This document shows, one piece after another, positions 18,544-27,444 of a DNA stretch of 64,000 bases. How positions within the stretch are numbered: position 1 is the first letter of the stretch; each line of letters begins with the position of its first letter. A program made the position numbers and the translations under genes. The stretch is from Morganella psychrotolerans (GTDB taxonomy: Bacteria > Pseudomonadota > Gammaproteobacteria > Enterobacterales > Enterobacteriaceae). The stretch spans positions 1 through 64,000 of the forward strand of contig NZ_LZEW01000035.1 of the NCBI RefSeq assembly GCF_001676155.1, written 5' to 3'. The notes under the pieces are model-generated. The model searched no databases and was not told the origin of the DNA. It saw nothing but the letters and a program-made list of their open reading frames with translations.

Positions 18544-19857
18544 ATGAAAAATAATTTATCCCGTTTAAAATCGACGTTAGACCAGATGAAAGAAGTCGGG
18601 ACAAACCAGAAAAAAGATATCATGTGCGGTTTCGATCCGGTGCTATGTGATTACATGGACTGCATTCTCAACCCGTTCAAGATGTTCGGCGTGAAGAAAT
18701 ACAACACCCCGGATCCGCTGGCAGAAACCGCTGTTACAGATGATGATGTGTTTTCGCTGCTGAACAACCTGTGCAACCGTAACGTGACCGGTTCTGCTGC
18801 CATCCTGGCGGTAGAATCACTTCTGTCAAAAATGACCGCTGACGAGCAGGAAGTGTTTCGCCGCATTCTTCTGAAAACCACGAAAGCGGGTATTGGTATT
18901 TCACTGTTTAACAAAGCGCAGCCTGACCGCCCTATCCCAAAATTTGAAGTTCAGCTTGCCACCAATTACCGCACGAAGGGCGATCTGAAACTGGACGTGG
19001 TAAACAAACATGCCAGATTCCCTATGATGGCTCAGAAGAAGCTGGACGGGATGCGAATTATCGCCAAAGTGGATGGTGACGATGTGGAGTTTTTATCCCG
19101 TACCGGCAATCCTGTTACCACGCTGGATCACCTCAAAGAGCAATTAATCTCTCTGCGTGAGGCATCCGGCTATCCCGCTATCTATTTCGACGGTGAGGGC
19201 GTTGTGGGTACGTTTAACGGCACAGTGTCGGCGCTGCGTAAGAAAGGTGTCAAAGCGGTTGGCGCGGAGCTGTGGCTGTTTGACTGGTTCTTACCTGATT
19301 GGCAGGAACAGAGTAAAAATAAGGACTATGCGAAGACCGGTGTTAAACTGCGTGATCGCGTGAAAAGTCTGATTAGCTGGTTTAAATACAGCAATAACCT
19401 GACTGACGTGAAGCTGCTGCCGTTCAATTTTGTTCACAGTCACGACGAGTACGTGACACAGTTCAAAGCGCGGCTGGATGCGAACGAAGAAGGTGAAATG
19501 GCAAAAGACCTCGATGCGCCCTACTATTTTAAGCGGACACGCGGTTGGTGGAAGCTGAAAGACGAGAACGAGGCAGACGGTGAAATTATTGGCTTTAAGC
19601 CGGGTGATCCGGACAGTGAATTTAAGGACACACTGGGTTCTGTCACGGTTCGTCTGGAAAGTGGTGTAATTGTTGACGCTCTCGGTATTAAGCATCAGTA
19701 TCTTGATGAGATCTGGAATAATCAGGACAAATATGCCGGTCGCATTGTTAAAGTCAATTTCCACGAATTTACGCCGGACGGCAGTTTACGTCACCCTCGC
19801 CTGAAATGGCCGTCATGTCTTCGCGACGACGACGACCGGATCGGCGATAAAGAATAG
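18544..19857 (+). CDS. ATP-dependent DNA ligase
   Basis: The protein has 437 residues. The nucleotidyltransferase motif I AQKKLDGMRI has the adenylated Lys (KLDG, near residue 163). Further motifs are SRTGNP, YFDGEGVVG, ELWLFDW and TRGWWKLKDENEADGEIIGF, followed by an OB-fold region ending near DALGIKHQYLDEIW. This is the phage/eukaryote ATP-dependent type, not the NAD-dependent bacterial LigA. It would seal Okazaki fragments for the plasmid replisome. The unit ends at a hairpin (19865-19890). Confidence 0.9.
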   Translation: MKNNLSRLKSTLDQMKEVGTNQKKDIMCGFDPVLCDYMDCILNPFKMFGVKKYNTPDPLAETAVTDDDVFSLLNNLCNRNVTGSAAILAVESLLSKMTADEQEVFRRILLKTTKAGIGISLFNKAQPDRPIPKFEVQLATNYRTKGDLKLDVVNKHARFPMMAQKKLDGMRIIAKVDGDDVEFLSRTGNPVTTLDHLKEQLISLREASGYPAIYFDGEGVVGTFNGTVSALRKKGVKAVGAELWLFDWFLPDWQEQSKNKDYAKTGVKLRDRVKSLISWFKYSNNLTDVKLLPFNFVHSHDEYVTQFKARLDANEEGEMAKDLDAPYYFKRTRGWWKLKDENEADGEIIGFKPGDPDSEFKDTLGSVTVRLESGVIVDALGIKHQYLDEIWNNQDKYAGRIVKVNFHEFTPDGSLRHPRLKWPSCLRDDDDRIGDKE

Positions 19858-19864
19858 TTGATAA

Positions 19865-19890
19865 AACAGGTGGATACATATCCACCTGTT
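19865..19890. terminator. Perfect 12-bp hairpin after the ligase gene
   Basis: AACAGGTGGATA and TATCCACCTGTT are perfect complements separated by CA. No T run follows. Confidence 0.6.
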
Positions 19891-19958
19891 CATAATGGAA
19901 AATAATCTAATTCACAGGTAAACTAGCACCATATATTAATGAAATCACTAGGTTTACT

Positions 19959-21481
19959 ATGGCTTCCGGAAAGAAACTAAATTTAGGAAAACTTGGCGAA
20001 GATACGTTTTCATTGTGGTGCACAGAAGCTGAATTAGTGTCAAACCGCTCCCATGATGAAGATGCTACCGGCTGGGATCACTTAGTTGAGTTTCCATATA
20101 TCGAATCAGATAAACCTAAAGATACCTGGGGTGCGCCAATTGAATGTAAAGTGCAGGTTAAATCAACACAACGAAAAGACCGGAGATTAAGTATTAAGTC
20201 TTCTGTACTAAAAAGGTTGATAGATTACAGTTATCCTGCATTTATTTTATTTCTAGAATTTGATAAACAAAATAAATTAGAAAATTCGTTTCTGGTTCAC
20301 ATAGATAAAGAAATAACTGAGAAGGTTTTAAAAGAAATACGTAAAAATTCAATCAGCCAAACACAAAAAGATCTGCATAAGCTAAAAATATCAATACCCT
20401 ATGATGAGAGCAATGTATTAAATGAAAATAGCGGGGGTTGTTTAAAAAATACAATCTACAGCTTTATACCTAATTTGGATATAAATAAATACCAGAAAAA
20501 TAAAAGAGAAATCATCAAAAATTCAGGGTATAGTGAATTTAACTTTCAGGTAAAATTTAGCGCCACGCCAAAAGACTTAAATAATTTAATTTTGCAGAAT
20601 ATTTTAAAAAAAAAGTGGCGAATTAAAAAGTCAATGATTTCACCGTATTTGAGAATAGATTTAATCTGCCTGATGGGGAGCAAATTTTACATAGCAGTCA
20701 ACCCGGAAGTTTGCTTTTAACCCCTAACATTATTGATAGATGTAATTTATATATAAAATCATCAGAACATGCACCAGCAATAATTTTTAAAGCAGAAGTG
20801 TTTTCATTGCCAAACATAACTGTTCAAGGTGGCGGTTTTTTAATATTCAGGAGCCATACTTTTTCATTAATTATGGACTTATATGATGATAAAAATAACA
20901 ACAATGACACATGCAAAATAAAATTAATTCAAGATCAATTTACAAGTGTATTGGATTTAGTTAAGACATTAAAATCATTACGACTATTGCACAATAATAA
21001 AGGTGTATTTTTAGGCGTGGATTTTAAAGGGTACTGGCAACTTACAATTAATTTCGTTAAATCCAATATTAATAGCCAGATATTCAATATCATTGAGCCA
21101 CTTGAAAATATTATATATAAATTTGAACTTGGCTCAGAACATAAAACCACCTTCGATTATCTTGCAAGTGATTACAATACAATTATAGCCATATCCAAAA
21201 TCATTACTAATGATACAACTGATATGGTATTCACCGATAATTCAATAACAGATAAAGATGTCACTCATCTAGAGATACCATATTTCAGGTATATCGAATT
21301 AAATAACATAATTGTTGGTGTGTCATGTTTTATACAAACAGAAAGAACCAGTGAAAGTAATTTCACTGTGACAGGTTTTACTGACGTAGATTGCTTTATG
21401 TTTTTAAATAAATCTGAACTTGATGGTTATATACAGGAATTGAACAATAACATCAAGAAAAATAGCAAAAAACATACCTGA
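19959..21481 (+). CDS. DUF4365-like nuclease-domain protein, probably one frameshifted gene
   Basis: The N-terminal part begins GKLGEDTFSLWCTEAE, then DATGWDHLVEF and PIECKVQVKST. That is the E...D...E-x-K layout of PD-(D/E)xK nuclease-fold DUF4365 domains. The first frame stops at 20720. A second frame covers 20711-21481 but has only a TTG start. Adding one A to the A5 run at 20625-20629 joins them smoothly (RIKKVNDFTVFENRFNLPDG), giving one 507-residue protein. The C-terminal half is not recognised. DNA is strongly AT-rich compared with the ligase gene, so the gene was probably acquired. DUF4365 proteins often occur in defence-type loci. The substrate is unknown. Confidence 0.65.
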
Positions 21482-21499
21482 GTGCGTCAGGTATGTTTT
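21469..21499. terminator. Bidirectional terminator between convergent genes
   Basis: AAAACATACCTGA and TCAGGTATGTTTT form a 13-bp stem with a 5-nt loop, with A and T runs at either side. It lies between the nuclease-like gene and the reverse gene at 21502. Confidence 0.8.
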
Positions 21500-21501
21500 C
21501 A

Positions 21502-22005
21502 TTAAATATATTCTAATTTAACATCATGCGGCCCACCTGATTTTAGCGCATTGATAAAACCGCTTGGCAAACTATTATTATTCCAACCTTGAATGGTGCC
21601 TTTAAAAACGTTGACTATAAATACTCCACTATGGCCAGCTAAAGTCACCTTAATATTTTGGTTTCTGGTTGGATTACCTAAATTTAAAAAGCCCTGATTT
21701 TGCGTCCACGTATCGTTAGTAACATGCAGCGCCGTTATCTCTTTCCCATCGAAGAATGCCGCACCAGTAAAGCTCCCAAAAGCGCCTTTTGCATACCCCC
21801 ATCGTTCAGTGAAATATGCGCCCCAATCATCGTAGTCTGTCCATTCTGTATGACCCGGTTTTAGTTTGAACCCTGCCGATTTTCCGACAAAATGAGACAT
21901 TTGAAAAACAGGCTTTAAACCTGCCTTTGCTCCCGCTGCCAGCATTGATCGCTCACCAAATTCAGCGACTACACTGCTACCAACATTACCTTTAACAACA
22001 GCCAT
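21502..22005 (-). CDS. Unknown accessory protein with a very strong ribosome binding site
   Basis: The protein has 167 residues from ATG 22005, which has a perfect AAGGAGGT 5 bp upstream; the longer open frame to 22083 is not needed. Sequence features: KGNVGSSVVAEFGERSMLAAG, WTDYDDWGAYFTERWGYAKG, and NLGNPTRNQNIKVTLAGHSG. It is rich in Gly, Trp and aromatic residues and probably beta-structured, with no signal peptide. Monocistronic, between a terminator and a palindrome. The layout is that of a separately expressed lysogeny gene. Family not recognised. Confidence 0.65.
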   Translation of the reverse strand: MAVVKGNVGSSVVAEFGERSMLAAGAKAGLKPVFQMSHFVGKSAGFKLKPGHTEWTDYDDWGAYFTERWGYAKGAFGSFTGAAFFDGKEITALHVTNDTWTQNQGFLNLGNPTRNQNIKVTLAGHSGVFIVNVFKGTIQGWNNNSLPSGFINALKSGGPHDVKLEYI

Positions 22006-22035
22006 GATTACCTCCTTGTAATAGAAATTATTATA

Positions 22036-22055
22036 TATGTATCTGGTCAGATACA
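22036..22055. promoter_or_regulatory. Palindrome upstream of the 22005 gene
   Basis: TGTATCTG-GT-CAGATACA (22038-22055) lies about 30 bp before the start of the reverse gene. It contains a weak match (TATGTA-N6-CAGATA) to the common dyad. Confidence 0.5.
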
Positions 22056-22185
22056 ACAATGCTGCATCAACATATTGCAACAAATACCCTCAAAAAGAAC
22101 AGCTGAAAATTCGACCAAAAAAAATGAGAATACCTGTATGAATGTGCTACTATATAAGTGAGACAAAGTTACACATGGGGGATTT

Positions 22186-22458
22186 ATGACTACTACACGT
22201 TTGCGTCAACAAGGCGGCGCGGTCGTTCTGACAATACCAAGCGATATAGCTGCACGGTTAGGCTGGGTTGTCGGGAAAACACTGGATATCAGAGAAGCCG
22301 GCGATTCGATCAACATCAGCCCAAGCAAAAGAGCGGCAAGAGGCAGAAAATCCGTTTCATGGATTTTAGATGGCATAGATGAAAATGAGATTCAATCTTT
22401 TAACGAGGGGATGGCTGATGAAATGGCCTCTCAACCTGTTGGTAATGAGGTTATTTGA
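22186..22458 (+). CDS. MazE/PemI-type antitoxin
   Basis: The protein has 90 residues. RLRQQGGAVVLTIPSDIAAR is a swapped-hairpin AbrB-type DNA-binding domain as in MazE, PemI and ChpS. The C-terminal half is acidic (DGIDENEIQSFNEGMADE) and should wrap the toxin. The stop TGA overlaps the toxin ATG by one base. It should autoregulate the pair; a TATATAAG near 22150 may be the -10 box. It adds post-segregational stability to the plasmid form. Confidence 0.85.
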   Translation: MTTTRLRQQGGAVVLTIPSDIAARLGWVVGKTLDIREAGDSINISPSKRAARGRKSVSWILDGIDENEIQSFNEGMADEMASQPVGNEVI

Positions 22459-22829
22459 TGGTACGCAGGAAAAGCACACCGGCAAAAGGTGATATTTGGC
22501 ATGTTAATGGTGATCCGGCCAGTGGCAAAGAGTTTAAAGGCCCTCATTACTATTTGGTCATTTCCGATCAGGGAATTAATCAGGCATTAGGGGTCGCCAT
22601 TTGTCTTCCGATCACAAGCGGTGGCGGACTTGCCCGTTCTCAGTCCGTCACCGTCAGCATTGATGGCAGCAGTACCGATAAGGGGTTAGTGACCGGTGTC
22701 GTATTGTGCTATCAGATCCGGACAATGGATTTAGCTGCACGCAAAGCCAGTTATCATTCAAAAGTCGCACCGGAAATAATGGATGAAGTGCTGGGAATCG
22801 TAGTTGATATCATCGATCCACAACCATAG
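22458..22829 (+). CDS. MazF/PemK-type toxin endoribonuclease
   Basis: The protein has 123 residues. Family blocks: KGDIWHVNGDPASGKEFKGP, HYYLVISDQGINQ, AICLPITSGG, VLCYQIRTMDL and a C-terminal helix MDEVLGIVVDII. MazF toxins cleave mRNA at short motifs. ATG 22458 is coupled to the antitoxin stop. The His and Arg/Thr residues usual for the active groove appear present, so it should be functional. Confidence 0.85.
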   Translation: MVRRKSTPAKGDIWHVNGDPASGKEFKGPHYYLVISDQGINQALGVAICLPITSGGGLARSQSVTVSIDGSSTDKGLVTGVVLCYQIRTMDLAARKASYHSKVAPEIMDEVLGIVVDIIDPQP

Positions 22830-22864
22830 TCATAACCGCATTACTTTCCTTTAAAACACGCCCT

Positions 22865-22897
22865 TATGACTCCAGACTTGATAGGTCTGGAGTCATA
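22865..22897. repeat. lox-like site: 13-bp inverted repeats with a 7-bp spacer
   Basis: TATGACTCCAGAC and GTCTGGAGTCATA are perfect inverted repeats around TTGATAG, 62 bp upstream of a tyrosine recombinase gene. This is almost the geometry of loxP (13-8-13). No T run adjoins either arm, so it makes a poor intrinsic terminator. It could still end the toxin-antitoxin transcript. Confidence 0.5.
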
Positions 22898-22959
22898 GCA
22901 AAAAGTGGTCTATATTTAGCCTTATAGAATAATAATCAGAATCCATCATAAGGCTCACC

Positions 22960-24069
22960 ATGAAAAAGCAGGCTGCTTCCGAACCGTATGAGCTGACTGA
23001 GCACGTCAGTAAATTGACGGCGGAATATGTAACAAGCATACGTATTTCATCACTTACCACATTAGAGGAAAAGATATTTGCTGATAGGAATGTCAGGAAT
23101 ATTTTCAACCTCTGGTTACGTGTTTCCTTATTCTTAACCCGCCGGCGACCGGAAATAGCTGTGTCCTCAATGCTGAATCACTTTCTTCCGGTTGTAGGTG
23201 ATCTTCCTGTTGAAAAATGCTCTAAAATTACCTTGAACCATGTATTCAACAAACTACTCTCGGATGGTCATGTAAATGAAGCCAAACGGGTCTTTGCATT
23301 GTCAAAACAGTTCCTGACGTGGTGTGAGCATCAGGGCTACATCGAGAGCAATCCGCTGGCTTCTATGACACGTAAAGATGTCGGCGGTAAAACCCCTGAG
23401 CCACGCGAACGTGCGCTGTCTGATGCTGAAATATGGTGTTTCTGGTATGGCCTGGATATGTGGGATTTCAGTGATCAAATCAGGTGGGGGTTACGGTTTT
23501 GTCTTCTTGCCGCACGTCGGCCAGATGAGGTATTCAGGGCAAGAAAACGTGAGTTTGATTTAGAGTCCGGTATCTGGCGGCAAGGAGACAGAAATAAATC
23601 TAGACGTGAGCACTCACTACCTCTAAGCCCCTTAATGAAAGAGTGTGTCCGTAATCTATTCAGCGCAACACCTGACAGCGAATGGCTATGTCCGGCCAGA
23701 CTGAGCCATGATATCCCGATATCAAAAGGTGCTCCGGCCCAGGCAATTCGCCGAATGATCCGGGACTACGCTGGGTTTGGCCTAGATGAGTTTACTCCCC
23801 GCGATTTACGACGAACCGCGCGTACTAAACTGTCTGAGTTAGGTATGCAGAATGACGTTTCACGAAAGATAATGAATCATGCATTGGAGGGCATTGACCG
23901 TGTGTATGACAGGTACAGTTACTTCGATCACATGAGAGAGGCGTTAGATACGTATTCAAATGAAGTGAAAAGAATCATAGAAACTGATTCTTACCGGCAG
24001 TTAATGCATGATTTTGAGGTCGGTGGATTGAGACTACCACCGACCTCAAAAGTATATTGCACTGGTTAG
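22960..24069 (+). CDS. Tyrosine recombinase / integrase
   Basis: The protein has 369 residues. N-terminal SAM-like DNA-binding part to about residue 140 (VNEAKRVFALSKQFLTWCEH). The catalytic domain shows the Arg in LLAARRPDEV, a Lys region, the His in RREHSLPLSP, the RDLRRTARTKL box, the His in MNHALEG and the nucleophilic Tyr in RVYDRYSYFDHM. A plasmid prophage does not need integration, so it more probably cyclises or resolves multimers at a nearby site, like Cre. The candidate is the inverted repeat at 22865-22897. AAGG precedes the ATG. It converges on and overlaps the Xre gene by 4 bp. Confidence 0.88.
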   Translation: MKKQAASEPYELTEHVSKLTAEYVTSIRISSLTTLEEKIFADRNVRNIFNLWLRVSLFLTRRRPEIAVSSMLNHFLPVVGDLPVEKCSKITLNHVFNKLLSDGHVNEAKRVFALSKQFLTWCEHQGYIESNPLASMTRKDVGGKTPEPRERALSDAEIWCFWYGLDMWDFSDQIRWGLRFCLLAARRPDEVFRARKREFDLESGIWRQGDRNKSRREHSLPLSPLMKECVRNLFSATPDSEWLCPARLSHDIPISKGAPAQAIRRMIRDYAGFGLDEFTPRDLRRTARTKLSELGMQNDVSRKIMNHALEGIDRVYDRYSYFDHMREALDTYSNEVKRIIETDSYRQLMHDFEVGGLRLPPTSKVYCTG

Positions 24070-24449
24070 TCTTGTGTCGCCTTTTTTATAAATTCATCGG
24101 CTCTGATCGCGGCGAGGTTTTTGTCATAATCATCGTCGCCTTTTTGCTTCCGGTAAGCCTCCAGAACCATTTTTTCATCTTCTGTAATTGGCTCTGCGTT
24201 CCGGGTATACATGGCGAAAATTTCAGGATACCGAACCTGCATAACAATACGGAATAAGGCCCCTTCATCAACATTCAACGCTTTAGCAAAATCAGGTATT
24301 TTAGCGACTGGAAAAAGCATTTTTCCGGATTTTAACATTGAAATATTATTATGCGCCGAATACCCGCATTCTTCCGCAATTTGACTTTGCGGCTTACCGC
24401 TGGCAAGAATAGCAGCGGTCAGAAAATCACCTATTCTGTTGTCTTTCAT
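24066..24449 (-). CDS. Xre-type transcription regulator, candidate prophage repressor
   Basis: The protein has 127 residues. The N-terminal helix-turn-helix is FLTAAILASGKPQSQIAEEC followed by GYSAHNNISMLKSGK and IPDFAKALNVDEGALF, a typical Xre/Cro-like fold. The C-terminal 45 residues are charged and helical. There is no LexA-type autoprotease. It is divergent from the 24739 gene across a 289-bp AT-rich region holding three copies of the operator-like dyad. It is the only clear Xre-type regulator I find in the window, so it is the best candidate to read the dyads seen throughout. Confidence 0.75.
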   Translation of the reverse strand: MKDNRIGDFLTAAILASGKPQSQIAEECGYSAHNNISMLKSGKMLFPVAKIPDFAKALNVDEGALFRIVMQVRYPEIFAMYTRNAEPITEDEKMVLEAYRKQKGDDDYDKNLAAIRADEFIKKATQD

Positions 24450-24500
24450 TCAATTAGCCTTATCTGTTATTGAGAGTAGTGTCAAGCATCACTATTTTTT

Positions 24501-24518
24501 TATGTACTCAACTATACA
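24501..24518. promoter_or_regulatory. Operator-like site upstream of the Xre gene (weaker)
   Basis: TATGTA-CTCAAC-TATACA. The left half is perfect and the right half matches 4/6. It lies 52 bp before the Xre start. Confidence 0.45.
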
Positions 24519-24532
24519 CGTCCACCAGTATA

Positions 24533-24550
24533 TAAGTAAACACTTAGCTT
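24533..24550. promoter_or_regulatory. Operator-like site in the Xre control region
   Basis: TAAGTA-AACACT-TAGCTT. Perfect left half, imperfect right half. A second TAAGTA half-site follows further right near 24605. Confidence 0.5.
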
Positions 24551-24705
24551 AGACTCCCGCAAAGTCTAGGGTTGCCTCCAAATTCAAACATAAATATTTG
24601 TGATAAGTAACACATTTCAAATCGTAATAAAAATTATTCACATATAAAAAAAACACAGGCTATAATCGGCTAACCAGATTTTCTATATAAAAAAAACAAG
24701 CTAAT

Positions 24706-24725
24706 ATATGTATTCGAATACATAT
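24706..24725. promoter_or_regulatory. Perfect 20-bp palindrome before the 24739 gene
   Basis: ATATGTATTCGAATACATAT. It contains TATGTA-N6-TACATA, the same dyad as elsewhere, and is the most symmetric copy in the window. It ends 13 bp before the ATG. Confidence 0.7.
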
Positions 24726-24738
24726 TAATGAGGGTTAC

Positions 24739-24954
24739 ATGGCGTCTTTACTTATCTGTAATACTGAAATTAATGTAAATTGTTCTGTTTGCCTTACCGA
24801 AGACGAGACATGTGCAATCTTGACTGACACAACATTAGACACCTCAGAAATTTCAAATACTGGCAGCATCATTATCCACAGCATAAAAAACAAACAACGC
24901 CTGTACACGCTGACCGATACCGGAGCTGAAAGAGTGCTTTCACGCATTCTGTAG
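24739..24954 (+). CDS. Small unknown protein opposite the regulator (71 aa)
   Basis: GAGGG lies 5 bp before the ATG. MASLLICNTEINVNCSVCLTE includes a CxxC. The acidic, Thr/Ser-rich sequence ends DTGAERVLSRIL. It is the first gene rightward from the control region and has the palindromic operator right at its start, as an immediate-early or antirepressor gene would. That role is inference. A terminator-like end is not clear; the CobT-like gene follows after 106 bp. Confidence 0.6.
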   Translation: MASLLICNTEINVNCSVCLTEDETCAILTDTTLDTSEISNTGSIIIHSIKNKQRLYTLTDTGAERVLSRIL

Positions 24955-25060
24955 TTGTACCTAGTAAATTTACCCATCATTAAAGCGTAAGGATTGACTG
25001 CCTGTACGCTTTTTTTTATTGTTTCCACATCCCAAAATGCAGCAAAAAGGAAAATGAAAA

Positions 25061-26539
25061 ATGGCAATAAAACCAGGTATCAGAGATGAGGTGCTGTCGT
25101 TCCGCGAGTCGGTTCAGACAGTCGTGAGTCTGTTATCCTCAAAGAAAATCCGTGTCGTGGATTACGGTACGAAAGCATACTGCGCGTACAATAAAAAGAC
25201 TGGTGAGCTGGAGTACATCAACATCCCGTCCATTCCTGACACAGCCTCGGATGCTCTGCTGAATGCTATCCGTGGTTTCATCGATCATGAAGTCGCACAC
25301 GTCCTTTTCACCGATCAGTCCATCGCCAAACTGCTCGACGGCAAAAAAGCATTTCACGTTTGGAACGTGATTGAAGACACGTTTATCGAGCGTAAAATGG
25401 CGCTCATGTTTCCGGGTAGCCGGAAAAATCTGATTAAAACTCAACAGCATATTATCAATAGCTTTTTCGGGAAAAATATAAAAGACCTGATAAACGCTTG
25501 CGGATCTGACACCCGTAAAATGTTCCTTGAAGTGTTCCTGATGCCGGTATCTCGCGCACTCTGCGGACATACGCCGTTTATCGATTTTATGGAGCCGTAT
25601 TGGGACTGGTTTGAGTCGGAAATGGCGATACTGGACTCATTTAATTACCGCGTTCGCATCAACCGTATTACCAAATCAGAGGGTGCGGCGAAGCTGGCGG
25701 CGGATTTGATTAAAGCGTTCCGCGTAGCGGATGAAAAAGCGGCAGAAGAAAAGTCGAAAAAAGAGGACAAAGATAAACTACCTGACCCGTCTAAAAAGGC
25801 AAGCGAAGAAACGAAACCGGGTGATGAAGACGGTGAGTCGTCCGATAAGCCGGAACCTACTGATGAAAAGTCAGAGGATAAAGCTGAAAAAATAACTGAG
25901 GACGACAAAGCCTCATATAAAGAAAAGGACGAACACGATAAGGTTTCTGATGATACGTATGATACGTCTTCAGATACCGATGATAATCCAGATAATATAG
26001 AAGAAGATACGCCGGAAACAGATGAATTTAGCAGTGACGAGCCTGACGAAACTCCGGAGCCTGATGGTGACGGTTTGCCAGACTTAACACCAGATCGGGA
26101 GTCAGAAGAAAAACCCGAATCAAAATCTGACGAGTTAGGTGAAAGTTCTGATGAAAAATCCAAAGCTGGAACTGATGAATTAAGCGGAGGTTCTGGTGGA
26201 GCTGGTAGTGGTGATACAGGTGAAGAACCGTCCCACCTCGATATCGGCGGCGATGAGGATCATGACGACCCCGCCGAAACACCACTTTCTGACAGTAAGT
26301 CCGATCCTGACGGCGATGGCGAACCCGCTGATGATGGTGAATCCCTGTCTGAAAGTGACAAAAAAGAGCTTGAGTCCGACGACGCGCCGGAAACTCTGAG
26401 CACCGAAGACGCGGCAAACGATATGATTTCAGAAGAAATAAAGTCTGTCGGTGCGAGAACATACACGCCGCTCACACGATCTAATGACTTTATCGGGTTG
26501 TTAGAAAACGCTCATGCGTTTATCAAAAAAAACGCCTAA
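25061..26539 (+). CDS. CobT-like protein, N-terminal part (frameshifted)
   Basis: N-terminal part of a CobT-like protein: residues 1-220 include HEVAHVLFTDQS, a zinc-protease-like HExxH-type site (HEVAH), then a very acidic low-complexity linker (about 230-460). The frame stops at 26539 after an A8 run (26525-26532). With A7 it joins directly to the VWA part (HAFIKKTPKELTDGVLWNV), giving 787 residues. CobT with CobS forms the aerobic cobaltochelatase in cobalamin-making bacteria. In phages the pair is thought to have another, unknown AAA+/VWA chaperone-like role. No other cobalamin gene is nearby. Confidence 0.8.
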   Translation: MAIKPGIRDEVLSFRESVQTVVSLLSSKKIRVVDYGTKAYCAYNKKTGELEYINIPSIPDTASDALLNAIRGFIDHEVAHVLFTDQSIAKLLDGKKAFHVWNVIEDTFIERKMALMFPGSRKNLIKTQQHIINSFFGKNIKDLINACGSDTRKMFLEVFLMPVSRALCGHTPFIDFMEPYWDWFESEMAILDSFNYRVRINRITKSEGAAKLAADLIKAFRVADEKAAEEKSKKEDKDKLPDPSKKASEETKPGDEDGESSDKPEPTDEKSEDKAEKITEDDKASYKEKDEHDKVSDDTYDTSSDTDDNPDNIEEDTPETDEFSSDEPDETPEPDGDGLPDLTPDRESEEKPESKSDELGESSDEKSKAGTDELSGGSGGAGSGDTGEEPSHLDIGGDEDHDDPAETPLSDSKSDPDGDGEPADDGESLSESDKKELESDDAPETLSTEDAANDMISEEIKSVGARTYTPLTRSNDFIGLLENAHAFIKKNA

Positions 26540-27425
26540 AGAACTTACAGACGGTGTTTTGTGGAATGTTGATTGCAAAGACTATGTTTTCAATGAGAAA
26601 AACGGATTGATGCTTTTCCGCCGTTATGTGGAGCCTCGCCTGTCCGCTAAATCTCAAACATTGTCAAAAGACCTCGAACGAGCCATTGCCAGTAAAAACC
26701 GTGTTCAGAAAGTAAATGGACTGAGACGCGGAAAAATTAACTCGTCCAGCCTTTGGAAAGTGGCTGTTCCGGCTATCAATGATGATCGCGTATTCTTTAA
26801 AAAGCATGATCACAAAGCGGTAAACGCAGCGGTACAGCTTGTTATCGACTTATCCGGCTCTATGGGTGGTTCCCGCATAGAAATTGCTGTAGCGGCGGCA
26901 TACGTCCTGTCTGACGCGCTTGATAGAATCAAAATACCAAACATTATTACTGGATTCACAACTGCCGGTTGTATGGGTGTATCAAGCTCACGTTCAGCCA
27001 GTCGCATTGAACCTCTTTTTATGCCTACCCTGAAAAACTGGAATGAGAAAGCTAACTCAAGCACCTGCATGGCGCGTCTTGGATTATGCACCAATTCTAT
27101 TCCACTGGCGAACAACGCTGACGGCGAGTCTATTCTGGCGCTGGCGCACCACCACAACGGAAGAACCGAGGATAAACAGATCATGCTGGTATTGTCTGAC
27201 GGAGCGCCATGTGCCGCCGGTAGAGGATTCTCCGGGCATCTTGTGGATGTGGTCGATTTTATCACCAACAAAACCGCTATCGATATTCTGGCGGTCGGTA
27301 TTCAGAGCAGCGCACCGGCTCATTACTACAAACATCATACCGAAGTCGATTCCGTGGATGATTTGCCTAAGACTGTTATCTCCGCGATCCGCAATCTGCT
27401 ACTGACAGGAAAAGCCGGATTCTAG
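26514..27425 (+). CDS. CobT-like protein, C-terminal von Willebrand A domain
   Basis: Continuation of the CobT-like protein in the +1 frame. QLVIDLSGSMGGSRIEIAVA carries the MIDAS metal motif DxSxS, followed by NIITGFTTAG and IMLVLSDGAP, which complete a VWA fold. An ATG at 26514 opens this frame but has no ribosome binding site, so it is more likely part of the upstream gene. The VWA domain would bind its CobS-like AAA+ partner, encoded just downstream. Stop at 27425 is followed by a 37-bp repeat and an operator-like dyad. Confidence 0.8.
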   Translation: MRLSKKTPKELTDGVLWNVDCKDYVFNEKNGLMLFRRYVEPRLSAKSQTLSKDLERAIASKNRVQKVNGLRRGKINSSSLWKVAVPAINDDRVFFKKHDHKAVNAAVQLVIDLSGSMGGSRIEIAVAAAYVLSDALDRIKIPNIITGFTTAGCMGVSSSRSASRIEPLFMPTLKNWNEKANSSTCMARLGLCTNSIPLANNADGESILALAHHHNGRTEDKQIMLVLSDGAPCAAGRGFSGHLVDVVDFITNKTAIDILAVGIQSSAPAHYYKHHTEVDSVDDLPKTVISAIRNLLLTGKAGF

Positions 27426-27444
27426 CCGCGATGTAGAAAATCTC

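Noticed and set aside
24501..24725. LexA boxes in the regulator control region
   Set aside because: The palindromes lack the CTG-N10-CAG core and instead match the TAnGTA-N6-TACnTA dyad.
25645..26163. 172-residue Ser-rich reverse frame opposite the acidic CobT-like linker
   Set aside because: Acidic codons read in reverse give Ser/Phe; no start signals.
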